From assembly GCA_903847975.1 (NCBI GenBank), contig CAINFC010000050.1:21540-85539 (forward strand): a stretch of DNA of 64,000 nucleotides. Reading direction: 5' to 3'. Positions 17,789 through 30,888 of the stretch are shown piece by piece. The notes below the pieces were generated by a model. That model saw nothing but the letters and a program-made list of their open reading frames with translations. It was not told the DNA's origin and ran no database searches. Origin of the DNA: an uncultured Acidobacteriota bacterium. Its GTDB lineage: Bacteria; Acidobacteriota; UBA6911; CAINFC01. Both the position numbers and the translations under genes were made by a program. Position 1 is the first letter of the stretch, and every line of letters starts with the position of its first letter.

Positions 17789-18493
17789 ATGGCTCTCTCT
17801 GCAAAATCTTTTCGGTGCGGTAGAGAGCAAAGAATGGGAAGCAAAACGCGGACGCGAAAAAGTATTTCGTATGTGATGAAGAAGATCGGGCGATTGAAGG
17901 AGCGATACAAGATGGGTCATTTTTATACGGTGGAGGTAAAAGAAAGGGAAGGGCAAGCGGCCGGGATTTACTGGCACTTTCATGAGTCGAAGCAACCGGA
18001 ACCCGGACAATATTTACTGCGCAGCAACTTGCGGGACATGAGCGAAGAAGACTTATCCTTGATCCATCGAACGCTAACGATGATCGAGTCGGCATTTCGC
18101 TGGTTAAAATCCGACTTAGGGTTGCAACCCAATCACCACCAATTGGACCGGCGCATGGGTTCGCACATTACCATAAGTGTTCTGGCCTACTATGTGTTGG
18201 CGCCGATTTTAAGCAAGCTGGAATGGGGCGGCAGGTTTTGCACTTATGCCGAGCAGCGGCAGGAAACGGATCGTGCGGAATGGGCTATTCCCTAAGGTTG
18301 GCACAGTGTGGTGCAAACCATGGAAACGCAAGTGAGAGTGACGACTTCGTTTCAGTGCAAAGATGGTCAACGCCTGGACATTCGAACGACCGTGGAACCC
18401 AATGAAAGTCAAAAAGGAATCTACCAGCGGCTGAGACTGAGCGCCCGTCCGCTCGGGAGAATCATATGTAAAACAGGGCCCCAAGAAAAATAG
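17789..18493 (+). pseudogene. IS1634/IS4-like transposase C-terminal remnant with an in-frame stop
   Basis: The first part (168 codons) contains KKIGRLKERYKMGHFYTVEV and IESAFRWLKSDLGLQPNHHQ, typical of the C-terminal DDE region of IS1634-type transposases, followed by SHITISVLAYYVLAPIL. A TAA at 18293-18295 interrupts it. The same frame then continues with VTTSFQCKDGQRLDIRTTV and ends at 18493, matching the usual tail of the family. About 235 of roughly 550 residues remain, so it is a dead 5'-truncated copy. No intact terminal repeats were found. Confidence 0.75.
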
Positions 18494-18906
18494 CAGAACC
18501 AGCGAGCGAAATGTAGTACCCAAAAAAGGACATCCATTTCTTGTATCCTTATGTTTCTATGAGAGAAACATCATTTCTTCCATCGCTGTTGGATTACGAC
18601 TCCCTTTCCGCCTCTCGAATCATAACTTCCGCTTGACTTGGTCGCAACCACACTCTGCAATTGCGAAATGGTAGGGAAAGGAAAAAAGCGTTTGCCTATC
18701 CATGAAAAGCGATGAAGACTTGAATCCAGTGTGATATTCAGAGTGGTAAAGGTTTTGTGAAGGTCCGCCGGGATCGTTTGGGTCAGGAGTGGAAGTGTGC
18801 CTGCTCGATCAACACTGGTTTGGTGCAAAATTCAGGTAATATAATCTAGGAACCCCGCTCCAGGAAGGATTCAGGGGAGCAGCGGTATTTGTGGTACACG
18901 GTACGG
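18494..18906. other. Noncoding remnant DNA between IS1634 remnant and cassette (413 bp)
   Basis: No convincing gene; an 85-codon minus-strand frame (18571-18828) lacks any recognisable feature. The stretch has an 8-bp hairpin ATGTTTCT / AGAAACAT at 18551-18571 and, on the minus strand at about 18630-18706, a segment related to plus-strand DNA at 20378-20455. It is probably debris of other mobile elements. Confidence 0.5.
18630..18706 (-). repeat. Degenerate repeat, left copy (inverted relative to 20378-20455)
   Basis: Minus-strand ATGGATAGGCAAACGCTTTT...ACCATTTCGCAA...GGTTGCGACCAAGTCAAG aligns by eye with plus-strand ATGGATCGGCAAACGTTTTC...ACCATTTCGCAA...GGTCACGACGAAATCAAG at 20380-20450. 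Both start with a frame reading MDRQT and point away from the two-gene cassette between them. Confidence 0.45.
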
Positions 18907-19194
18907 TCAGCGCATTACCAGAGGCAGGTATATCTGTGTCGGCAGAGGCTCTCCATACCAGAAGCCGGGGGAAATCCTGTAACCGGCACTGGTGGCCGGC
19001 CCGTCCGCCCACTGTCCGAGAGTGTCACCCAATAGAAAATGAGGCGAACTTCTGAACCCTCCACCGCCGGATAGAACATACCGGCTTACATCGAAGGGGG
19101 TGGAAACCTGGGTCAGAGCGGAACCGACCAACACCAGGCCCACGGATAGAATAAGGGTAACCACGAAAAGTCTTTTGAAAACCATTTCTTCCAC
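18907..19194 (-). CDS. Small secreted protein with Chloroflexi-style C-terminus
   Basis: 95 aa from a GTG at 19194; an ATG at 19185 (MVFKRLFVVTLIL) is an equally possible start. The signal peptide VFKRLFVVTLILSVGLVLVG is followed by a short domain, RYVLSGGGGFRSSPHFLLGD...GQWADGPATSAGYRISPGFW, ending in QIYLPLVMR. This repeat-like 'gggg..s..f.LgdtlGq...g.s.ag.y.l..GFW' unit with a terminal YLPLVxR is common on secreted proteins of Anaerolineae/Chloroflexi. The function is unknown. It lies 35 bp downstream of the 337-aa gene and is probably cotranscribed. Lower GC than flanking genes and the IS context suggest transfer. Confidence 0.65.
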   Translation of the reverse strand: MEEMVFKRLFVVTLILSVGLVLVGSALTQVSTPFDVSRYVLSGGGGFRSSPHFLLGDTLGQWADGPATSAGYRISPGFWYGEPLPTQIYLPLVMR

Positions 19195-19229
19195 GTACCT
19201 TTCCGGGAAAGCCGGAAACCGGGCGCCGC

Positions 19230-20243
19230 CTAAGGCGCCTGGCTGATTGTGTATTGGATTACCGCTCCCTTGAGCAAAAGACTGCTGCTCCAGGAGCTGC
19301 AGTAGGCGTAGACGAGATAGCTATACTGCGAGTTGTCGATCTGGGGACTAGAAATCGTTAGGTCGGCGGAATTATAGTAGCCGGCACTGCCCGAGGAGGT
19401 GACCGAGGCCATGGCCGCATAGCTGCTGGCCATACCCTGCTTTTGCAAGGAGACCGACATGTCGCTGCTCGAAGTATCGTAAAAGAAAACTCGGAACGAA
19501 GTCACTACGGCGCCATCCGGCAGGTTTACCGGGGCCACCAGCGCGCCGCTGCCGGAAACGATATACGCCCCACCGCTACCGTACGTATTGAAGTAATCCA
19601 CGTTGCTGCCGGGCAGAAAGGCCTCGCCGCCGAGGGATAAATAATGGGAGCGCGGACTGGTATAAGTAACGCCGGGCACGTTCAGAACGCCGCTGACGAC
19701 CAGGTTGCCGTTCAATACCGTTAAACCACTGACGCGCAGCGCTTCGCCGTTACCCTGGTTGGTCACCTGCAAGGCGGCAGAGCCGCTGTTGGTTTGGATT
19801 AACGCTCCCGGGACCAGGCTCATGGCATACGGTGTGGGAAGTATCTGTTGGCGCGGCAGGGCCTCCGCATCCGTTCCCACCTTAACTCCCAGCCACAATG
19901 CCTGACCGTTGAACAGGCTTTGCGCCAGGGGAGTCCGATCGCCCAGAACGGTGTTGAATAATCCGCCGGTCACATCGACGTCGCGGGTTTCCGTCCACAA
20001 TTCCGTCCCCCCATCCGATACGGTATACAGGCGAAAAGTAATTGAATATACGCCGTTACCGACCGGACCGCCTTTGCCCGGATCGGTGAGCCGTCCCTGA
20101 TACTGAAGAAGTAAGGGGGCCGTTCCGGCAACCAAAGCGGTATCCGCATCGGAGAGTTTGCGGTTTTGAGAAGTTCCCATTTCCACATAGAACAAAACCA
20201 AACCGGAGACCAGGATCGCACTCATAACGAACTTGTATTTCAT
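19230..20243 (-). CDS. Secreted tail-fibre/adhesin-like protein
   Basis: 337 aa; ATG at 20243 with AGGA upstream. The N-terminus MKYKFVMSAILVSGLVLFYV is a signal or membrane anchor. The next region, LLLQYQGRLTDPGKGGPVGN, GVYSITFRLYTVSDGG and GLFNTVLGDRTPL, is a repeat-like domain found in many secreted proteins with phage-tail-fibre-like architecture. LPRQQILPTPYAMSLVPGA is the linker that often precedes trimeric fibre repeats. The C-terminal 120 residues are a Ser/Thr/Tyr-rich predicted beta-sandwich. It is probably a surface fibre or adhesin; no enzyme motif is seen. The gene sits in the IS-flanked island behind a terminator-containing leader. Confidence 0.7.
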   Translation of the reverse strand: MKYKFVMSAILVSGLVLFYVEMGTSQNRKLSDADTALVAGTAPLLLQYQGRLTDPGKGGPVGNGVYSITFRLYTVSDGGTELWTETRDVDVTGGLFNTVLGDRTPLAQSLFNGQALWLGVKVGTDAEALPRQQILPTPYAMSLVPGALIQTNSGSAALQVTNQGNGEALRVSGLTVLNGNLVVSGVLNVPGVTYTSPRSHYLSLGGEAFLPGSNVDYFNTYGSGGAYIVSGSGALVAPVNLPDGAVVTSFRVFFYDTSSSDMSVSLQKQGMASSYAAMASVTSSGSAGYYNSADLTISSPQIDNSQYSYLVYAYCSSWSSSLLLKGAVIQYTISQAP

Positions 20244-20270
20244 CGTTTTGTCCTATCGAAAACAAAAAAA

Positions 20271-20337
20271 CATCGAGCCGGTTTCCTCGATGGGAATTCG
20301 TTTGCTGTGCTGTCTGCCTGTCGAATCGAACCGGCTC
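20271..20337 (-). promoter_or_regulatory. Leader terminator with possible antiterminator (attenuator-like)
   Basis: On the minus strand CATCGAG - 8 nt - CTCGATG is followed directly by TTTTTTTGTTTT (hairpin 20271-20292), a textbook intrinsic terminator only about 25 nt upstream of the 337-aa gene start. A GAGCCGGTT segment further upstream (plus-strand 20329-20337) is perfectly complementary to AACCGGCTC, which spans the terminator loop and part of its 3' arm (plus-strand 20275-20283). The two pairings exclude each other. Confidence 0.5.
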
Positions 20338-20377
20338 CGCTTCCTCGTTTGTTAACAGTGGATAACCTGGTTGCATT

Positions 20378-20455
20378 TATATGGATCGGCAAACGTTTTC
20401 GGATATTTTCTTACCATTTCGCAAGTATACGATGCGGTCACGACGAAATCAAGGA
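20378..20455 (+). repeat. Degenerate repeat, right copy (inverted relative to 18630-18706)
   Basis: Partner of the segment at 18630-18706. It has a short open frame MDRQTFSDIFLPFRKYTMRS that runs into the truncated IS. It could be the 5' end of a lost transposase or other mobile gene. Confidence 0.4.
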
Positions 20456-20475
20456 AAAAGGGGGCATCGTATACT
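20424..20475. repeat. Perfect 12-bp inverted repeat at the IS breakpoint
   Basis: AGTATACGATGC (20424-20435) and GCATCGTATACT (20464-20475) flank a 28-bp loop, ending 4 bp before the point where homology to the full IS begins (20479). Confidence 0.6.
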
Positions 20476-20478
20476 GAA

Positions 20479-20914
20479 CTTGGAGACTGAAATCCATCTG
20501 ACGAAGGATTGGAGCTACCTTCTCATGGCTGATCGGGTGGTGTCTTCCGGTAAGTTCCTTCGACAGGGTCCGCGTACTTTTACACGTCCAACGCAACGGT
20601 GACTCGGGATCTCCGCGTGTAGTCGGTTTAATCAACATCTCCAAGCTTTGTGCCAGTTCAGGATCTTGTTTTAATATAGTGGGTCGCCCTGCTCCTGGAC
20701 GTCGAATCCTTCCCCCCGTCAGGGGTTCTTCTTCCAGTTCTCGTATTCCTTTCGTAATGGTAACCCGGGATAATCCGCAGTATCGGCTTACTTTGGAAAT
20801 GCCGCCATATCCAATTTGACGAGCCTCCGTTGCGGCAACCATGCGTCGGGTTCTCTCGTCCAAGTGTGGCCAGAGTAGTCTGAATTTATTCTGGAGTGAA
20901 TCGGCCTTGACCAT
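20479..20914 (-). pseudogene. ISAzo13 transposase, N-terminal fragment
   Basis: The first about 146 codons of the transposase (start ATG 20914), nearly identical to the full copy (differences such as GGRIRRPG for GGRTRRPG). The frame runs out of homology after QMDFSLQ and stops at 20438 within unrelated DNA. All catalytic residues are lost. Confidence 0.88.
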
Positions 20915-20964
20915 GCATCAAGCATACATCCATTTACCTTATTTGTTAAGCTTATATATTGACG
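20479..20964 (-). mobile_element. Truncated second copy of the ISAzo13-type element
   Basis: About 486 bp matching the right end of the complete element at 16156-17433, from CTTGGAGACTGAAATCC to the terminal TTATATATTGACG. The left (3' transposase) two thirds are missing. The few differences are scattered substitutions, so the duplication is recent. Confidence 0.88.
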
Positions 20965-21026
20965 AATTCTAAGTCAAAATTTCATTTTGCTCTGCCGTTC
21001 CGATGGGACTTTGTTTTGCTTCGATC

Positions 21027-22019
21027 CTACCCGGCGGCTTTCGCCCCGACCACCATCCTGGAAAAGGGGTCGACGATAATCTGCGGCTGCGGGTCAAGTC
21101 CGGCCTGCGTCAGCCAGCCCCTGGCCTCGTCCTCGGTATAGCAGTCACCCGAAGCGGTATGGACGAGCATGTTGATGGCAAACAGCGTGGTCCAGGCCGG
21201 GGCTGTCCGATCGGAATCCAGAAAAAAATCCTTTAAAACCACGCATCCCCCGGAAGACAGGGAACCTGCGCACCGGGAAACGAGAAGCAAGTTTTCCGCC
21301 GGCGAATAGGAATGGATCACATTGGAAAGGAAAATGCAATCGTAAGGGCCGCCCAGGTCATCCGTCAAGGCGTCGCCGATACGATAGTCGATGCGGTCCC
21401 GCACCTCGAAGGCCTGAATCCGCTCCCGGGCGTAGGCCACGGTTTTTTCGTTGTCCATGATCGTTACCCGCATCCGCGGATTCCGGGCAGCGAACTCGCA
21501 GGCATAAACCCCCGGTCCGCCGCCGATATCCAGCAGGCTCCGGGCACCGGGCAGCGGCAGCCGCTCGACGGCAATCCGGGCAACAGGCAAGGCAGCATTT
21601 TCCATGGCCTGCGCAAAGCGGACCTCATCCCCGCTAAGATCCGGCGACATGACTTCACGGGCCGAAGGCTTGCCCGATCGCACCACGTCGTACAGCTTCC
21701 CCCATCGTTCATACAATCCGGCGTTGTGCAACAGAATGCTGTTTTTAGGCTCCGGCGCCCCGGCAACCAGGTGCCGCCGAGCCAGGTCGGTATTGCAATA
21801 ACCGTTTTTCGTTTTCTGCAGGATTTCCAGAGCGCACAGCGCATCGAGCAGAATCCGGATTCCACGACTGTCGGCCTGCAGTTCCTCCGCCAAAGCATCC
21901 ACGGTTCGTATCTTTTTTTCAATGCACTCAAAAATGCCAAGCCGGTTCGCGGTCAGCAGCACCTGGGCGGCCCGGAACCCGGCGGCTATGCTTTCGATTC
22001 GATTTTCCACTTCCAACAT
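21027..22019 (-). CDS. SAM-dependent O-methyltransferase (acetylserotonin/hydroxyneurosporene-type)
   Basis: 330 aa from the ATG at 22019 (GAGG 7 nt upstream); an ATG at 22067 with TAGGA is a possible alternative. Residues about 1-90 form the winged-helix dimerisation domain typical of plant-type O-methyltransferases (ESIAAGFRAAQVLLTANRLG, LAEELQADSRGIRILLDALC). The C-terminal half is a class I methyltransferase with the SAM loop LLDIGGGPGVYACEFA near residue 160 and motif LSNVIHSYSPAEN. It would transfer a methyl group from SAM to a hydroxyl of a small molecule, pigment or natural product; the acceptor is unknown. It borders the IS island and diverges from the NlpC gene. Confidence 0.82.
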   Translation of the reverse strand: MLEVENRIESIAAGFRAAQVLLTANRLGIFECIEKKIRTVDALAEELQADSRGIRILLDALCALEILQKTKNGYCNTDLARRHLVAGAPEPKNSILLHNAGLYERWGKLYDVVRSGKPSAREVMSPDLSGDEVRFAQAMENAALPVARIAVERLPLPGARSLLDIGGGPGVYACEFAARNPRMRVTIMDNEKTVAYARERIQAFEVRDRIDYRIGDALTDDLGGPYDCIFLSNVIHSYSPAENLLLVSRCAGSLSSGGCVVLKDFFLDSDRTAPAWTTLFAINMLVHTASGDCYTEDEARGWLTQAGLDPQPQIIVDPFSRMVVGAKAAG

Positions 22020-22088
22020 AAGCACCACCTCGCCTGAGGAATAAGAAGGAAAAAGCCGTTTCGACATTTTCCTATTGCATTTAATTCG

Positions 22089-22121
22089 GAACCAATGATA
22101 AATTACTCTACCATTAGGTTC
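22089..22121. repeat. Inverted repeat in the divergent intergenic region
   Basis: GAACCAAT (22089-22096) and ATTAGGTTC (22113-22121) form an imperfect inverted repeat around an A/T-rich core between the methyltransferase and NlpC genes. A possible operator for one or both divergent promoters; no regulator is identified. Confidence 0.3.
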
Positions 22122-22220
22122 TGTGGAAAGAACAAAAGTTTTATTTTTTGATCCGGGCCGCACGGCGCTTGCGCAAGTCCGGCTTGAATTCATAGTTACT
22201 GGCGAAGCAGGAGAACATAA

Positions 22221-22826
22221 ATGCGTCTATTTATGCGACTGCTGAACGGTGCGCTGCTGGGGATTCTGATCATGGCTCCCCTTGGCGCCCAGGGCAAGGG
22301 CAATGCCGAAGTACCCAAGCCCAGCACAGATTCAGGCAGTTTTTTGGAAAATTTGCAGAAAATTCAGGCTCGATATCGAAACCTGTTTGAAAACAAGTTC
22401 GGGCTGAACCTGGATTTCATCGATAATCCGCAGCTCTTCGACAAGGTTGCCGAGTGGATGGGCACGCCCTACCGCTATCGCGGCAGTTCGCGGCGGGGCA
22501 TCAATTGCTCCAATTTCGTTTCCATGCTGTACGGCTACCTGTACAACATAGATATACGCGGCAGCTCCAGGGAAATATTCAAGGACTATATCGTTCCGAT
22601 CCCCAAAAACGACCTGCAGGAAAGTGACCTGATTTTCTTCAAGATCCGCAAGAACAGCATATCTCACGTCGGGATCTACCTCGGCAACAATAAATTCGCT
22701 CATGCGACCATCGGCAAAGGCGTGATTATCAGCGACCTGGATGAAGATTACTATCGGAAGTACTTTTATTCCGCGGGGCGGGTGAAAGACTTTTTCGCGA
22801 TACCCCTATGCTTTATCCATTTCTGA
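22221..22826 (+). CDS. NlpC/P60 family cell-wall peptidase, secreted
   Basis: 201 aa; AGGAGAA 6 nt before the ATG. The signal peptide is residues 1 to about 24 (LLGILIMAPLGAQG). The NlpC/P60 domain starts near residue 76 (EWMGTPYRYRGSSRRGINCS). The predicted nucleophile is Cys96 in INCSNFVSMLYG; most relatives have DCSGF, so the Asn-Cys-Ser-Asn context is unusual. The catalytic His is probably His149 in ISHVGIYLGNNKFAHA. Such enzymes cut gamma-D-glutamyl-diaminopimelate bonds in peptidoglycan. A VanZ-like gene follows after 37 bp and then an ECF-T/THEP1 fusion, probably one operon. Confidence 0.85.
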   Translation: MRLFMRLLNGALLGILIMAPLGAQGKGNAEVPKPSTDSGSFLENLQKIQARYRNLFENKFGLNLDFIDNPQLFDKVAEWMGTPYRYRGSSRRGINCSNFVSMLYGYLYNIDIRGSSREIFKDYIVPIPKNDLQESDLIFFKIRKNSISHVGIYLGNNKFAHATIGKGVIISDLDEDYYRKYFYSAGRVKDFFAIPLCFIHF

Positions 22827-22863
22827 GTTTCCGCTACGCCATGTTGCCGGTTGAGGACCTCCG

Positions 22864-23268
22864 GTGATCAAAGCATGGTGGCCCGCCTGGCTGATCATGG
22901 CGGCCATTTTTATCAACTCCTCCATTCCCAAGGAGAACCTACCGGACTTCGGATCGTGGGACCTTCTTTCCAAGAAGAGCGCCCACTTCATTGAATATTC
23001 CATCCTGGGTGCCGCCTACCTGCGAGGGTTAAGCTACAAAAAGGCCCCGGTACGAGCCCATGTTTTCCTCGGGATCCTCTTCGGATTTCTTTATGCCTTT
23101 TCGGATGAATGGCACCAGAGCCGGGTGCCCGGCCGTCAGGCTTCCCTGATGGACGTCGCCATTGACACCCTGGGAAGCGGCGCCGGAGCCTGGGCCTGGG
23201 CATTCTTCTCGCGCAGGAAAACGGAGCGGAACCCAACCGCTCCCGATTCGGCTGTCGACCTTTCATAA
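22864..23268 (+). CDS. VanZ family membrane protein
   Basis: 134 aa; GTG start at 22864 with GAGG about 8 nt upstream. It shows the compact VanZ pattern: a first helix (WPAWLIMAAIFINSSIP), an SKKSAHFIEYSILGAAYLRG segment with the conserved His, then LFGFLYAFSDEWHQSRVPGRQASLMDVAIDTLGS, the hallmark D-E-x-H-Q and D-x-x-x-D-T-x-G region. VanZ proteins are small membrane proteins, one of which gives low-level teicoplanin resistance; most have no known function. The stop lies 4 bp before the likely TTG start of the next gene. Confidence 0.85.
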   Translation: MIKAWWPAWLIMAAIFINSSIPKENLPDFGSWDLLSKKSAHFIEYSILGAAYLRGLSYKKAPVRAHVFLGILFGFLYAFSDEWHQSRVPGRQASLMDVAIDTLGSGAGAWAWAFFSRRKTERNPTAPDSAVDLS

Positions 23269-23272
23269 TCAC

Positions 23273-25078
23273 TTGCCGCCCTCTTCCTACCGTCAAAAGC
23301 CCGAATTGCCGGCTCCCTCGAACGGAGAGCTTTCTCTTTCCTGGCAGCGCGCAGCGCTGATCGGCGGGGTCTGGGGCTCGCTGGAAATCATTCTGGGCAG
23401 CTTTCTGCATAACCTGCAGATCCCTTTTACCGGCACGCTGCTGGCTTCCGTCGGCATTTCTCTTTCCGTGGCCAGCCAGATTCTCTGGCGCCAGCCGGAC
23501 ATTATCTGGCGTGCCGGGGTGATCTGCGCCATGATGAAATCCGTCTCCCCCAGCTCCATGATCCTCGGTCCGATGATCGGCATCGCCGGCGAGTCTTTTT
23601 TGTTGTATGGCTGCGTTTTTCTTTTCCAGCCGCACCGGCTTTCCTTCTGGCTCGGCGGCATGCTGGCCGCAATGATGCCGCTCATTCAGAAGACCGTCAG
23701 CTATCTTTTCACCTATGGCTGGGATTTTGCCCGGCTCTACCTCCAGGTCTACCGGTTCGCTGCCGGCAGCCTGCATGTAACCGACCTGGGCCCCCTGGAT
23801 CTGATTTATGCGCTGCTGCTCGGCAACGCCCTGCTGGGAGCGGCCGCAGCCGAAGCCGGCATTCGCCTCGGACGAAACGTCACCGCTTCCCCTCCCTCCT
23901 CTTCCGCTCTGCCGGATGCCGCCGGTGCGGTGGAAGCACCTTTTTCAAGCCCCCCGACCCGGAAATATTCTCTGCGCTGGCTGGCTTTTCATCTAGCCGC
24001 CGTTGCCGGCACGCTGCTTTCTTTGCCCCGTCTGCCCTGGTGGGCGGGAGCCGCAGCCGTGTCTCTCTACCTCCTGGCCTGCCTGTACCGCTATCCCCAG
24101 GCCCTGCGGCGCTTCCGGCAGCCCCGCCTATGGATCGAGCTGACCGTGATCAGCCTGCTGGCCGGCTGGCTGCTGAGCGGATGGTCCTCGACGGAAGGAA
24201 GCGGCCTCCGGCCCTGGGAAGGATTGCGCATCGGCTTTTTCATGGTGTTGCGGGCCGTACTGGTGGTGTTCGGTTTCGCCTCGGTCAGCGTCGAGCTGCG
24301 CAATCCCCAAATCGTCAACTGGCTCTTGAATCGCGGCATGGGCCAGTTTTCGGCCGCCCTGCAGATTGCCTTCCGCACCCTGCCTGCCATGACCGCTCTT
24401 ATGGGAAAGGAAAAAGCATTTCTCCGCAATCCTTTCCAGGCCATGGCGCGCATGCTGGCGGCGGCCCGGACACTGCCGGCTGTAAATCCGGGCAGCGAGC
24501 CTCCTTTCGCTCCCACGATTCTGCTCACCGGGCCGCGCGCTTCGGGAAAAACCCAGTTTCTTTTATCCCTGGCCGAGGAGCTCCGCTCCCGCGGAATCCC
24601 GGCCGGCGGGATCCTGGCACCTGGCATCTGGCAGGAGGGAAGGCGCTCGGGCTATGATCTGCTGGAACCTCTTCCTAACCGGCAAATGCCGCTGTGCCGG
24701 CTGGATCCCCTGGCAGGGGGAATCTGCATTGGACCGTTTCATTTTGACCCGGCGGCTATCGCCGCAGGGCGGCAGGCTTTGACGTCCGCCGCATCCGGCC
24801 GCCTGCCGGTCATTTTCGTGGACGAGATCGGCCCTCTGGAAATGCAGGGGCAGGGCTGGGCCCCGGCGCTGGAAGTTGCTTTGGGAAAACCGGCTTCCCT
24901 CCTGGTTTTGGTGGTGCGCCCGGAGCTGGTGGATGCGGTGACCCGGCGATGGGGCTTCCGTCCCCGCCACATTTGGCACGCCGGCCACATCGACCTGCCG
25001 CAGGCCATCGCCCATCTGCAGGGGCTCATCCCCGGCGATTCCGCTTTCGCGGAAATACCCTGCCTTACCCAGGAATAA
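23273..25078 (+). CDS. Membrane protein with EcfT-like region fused to THEP1-type nucleoside triphosphatase
   Basis: 601 aa if translation starts at the TTG at 23273, 4 bp after the VanZ stop; the frame is open from an ATG at 23162 inside VanZ, so the start is uncertain. Residues about 15-200 contain several membrane helices. Residues about 235-400 resemble the T component of ECF transporters: helices followed by VELRNPQIVNWLLNRGMGQF and LQIAFRTLPAMTALMGKEK. The C-terminal 180 residues are a P-loop NTPase of the THEP1/NTPase_1 type: Walker A TGPRASGKTQFLLSL near 420, Walker B VIFVDEIGPLEMQG near 512. EcfT normally couples to ABC-type EcfA ATPases; fusion to a THEP1 NTPase would be an alternative energiser. 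Substrate unknown. Confidence 0.72.
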   Translation: MPPSSYRQKPELPAPSNGELSLSWQRAALIGGVWGSLEIILGSFLHNLQIPFTGTLLASVGISLSVASQILWRQPDIIWRAGVICAMMKSVSPSSMILGPMIGIAGESFLLYGCVFLFQPHRLSFWLGGMLAAMMPLIQKTVSYLFTYGWDFARLYLQVYRFAAGSLHVTDLGPLDLIYALLLGNALLGAAAAEAGIRLGRNVTASPPSSSALPDAAGAVEAPFSSPPTRKYSLRWLAFHLAAVAGTLLSLPRLPWWAGAAAVSLYLLACLYRYPQALRRFRQPRLWIELTVISLLAGWLLSGWSSTEGSGLRPWEGLRIGFFMVLRAVLVVFGFASVSVELRNPQIVNWLLNRGMGQFSAALQIAFRTLPAMTALMGKEKAFLRNPFQAMARMLAAARTLPAVNPGSEPPFAPTILLTGPRASGKTQFLLSLAEELRSRGIPAGGILAPGIWQEGRRSGYDLLEPLPNRQMPLCRLDPLAGGICIGPFHFDPAAIAAGRQALTSAASGRLPVIFVDEIGPLEMQGQGWAPALEVALGKPASLLVLVVRPELVDAVTRRWGFRPRHIWHAGHIDLPQAIAHLQGLIPGDSAFAEIPCLTQE

Positions 25079-25091
25079 AAAGCGTTACCCG

Positions 25092-25120
25092 TTGACTCCG
25101 ACCGCCAAAATCTTTATCAT
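25092..25120 (+). promoter_or_regulatory. Sigma70-type promoter for the AAA-kinase/GDH operon
   Basis: TTGACT (25092-25097), a 17-bp spacer and TATCAT (25115-25120). The predicted start near 25127 gives a leader of about 95 nt before the ATG at 25222. Confidence 0.65.
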
Positions 25121-25221
25121 TCCCCCATGTTACAGTGTCGACGGCTTGAGTGGTGCAATTTCTCTATCATTTCGGCACAGCCGATGATCCATTCAGGATT
25201 AAACCGGATTTGGGAGGCATG

Positions 25222-30884
<5,663 letters not shown>

Positions 30885-30888
<4 letters not shown>

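Noticed and set aside
18293..18295. In-frame TAA of the IS1634-like frame as a recoding or readthrough site
   Set aside because: The gene is also 5'-truncated, so simple decay explains the stop.
18571..18828. 85-codon minus-strand frame as a small gene
   Set aside because: No ribosome-binding site, no recognisable domain, lies in mobile-element debris and includes the degenerate repeat.
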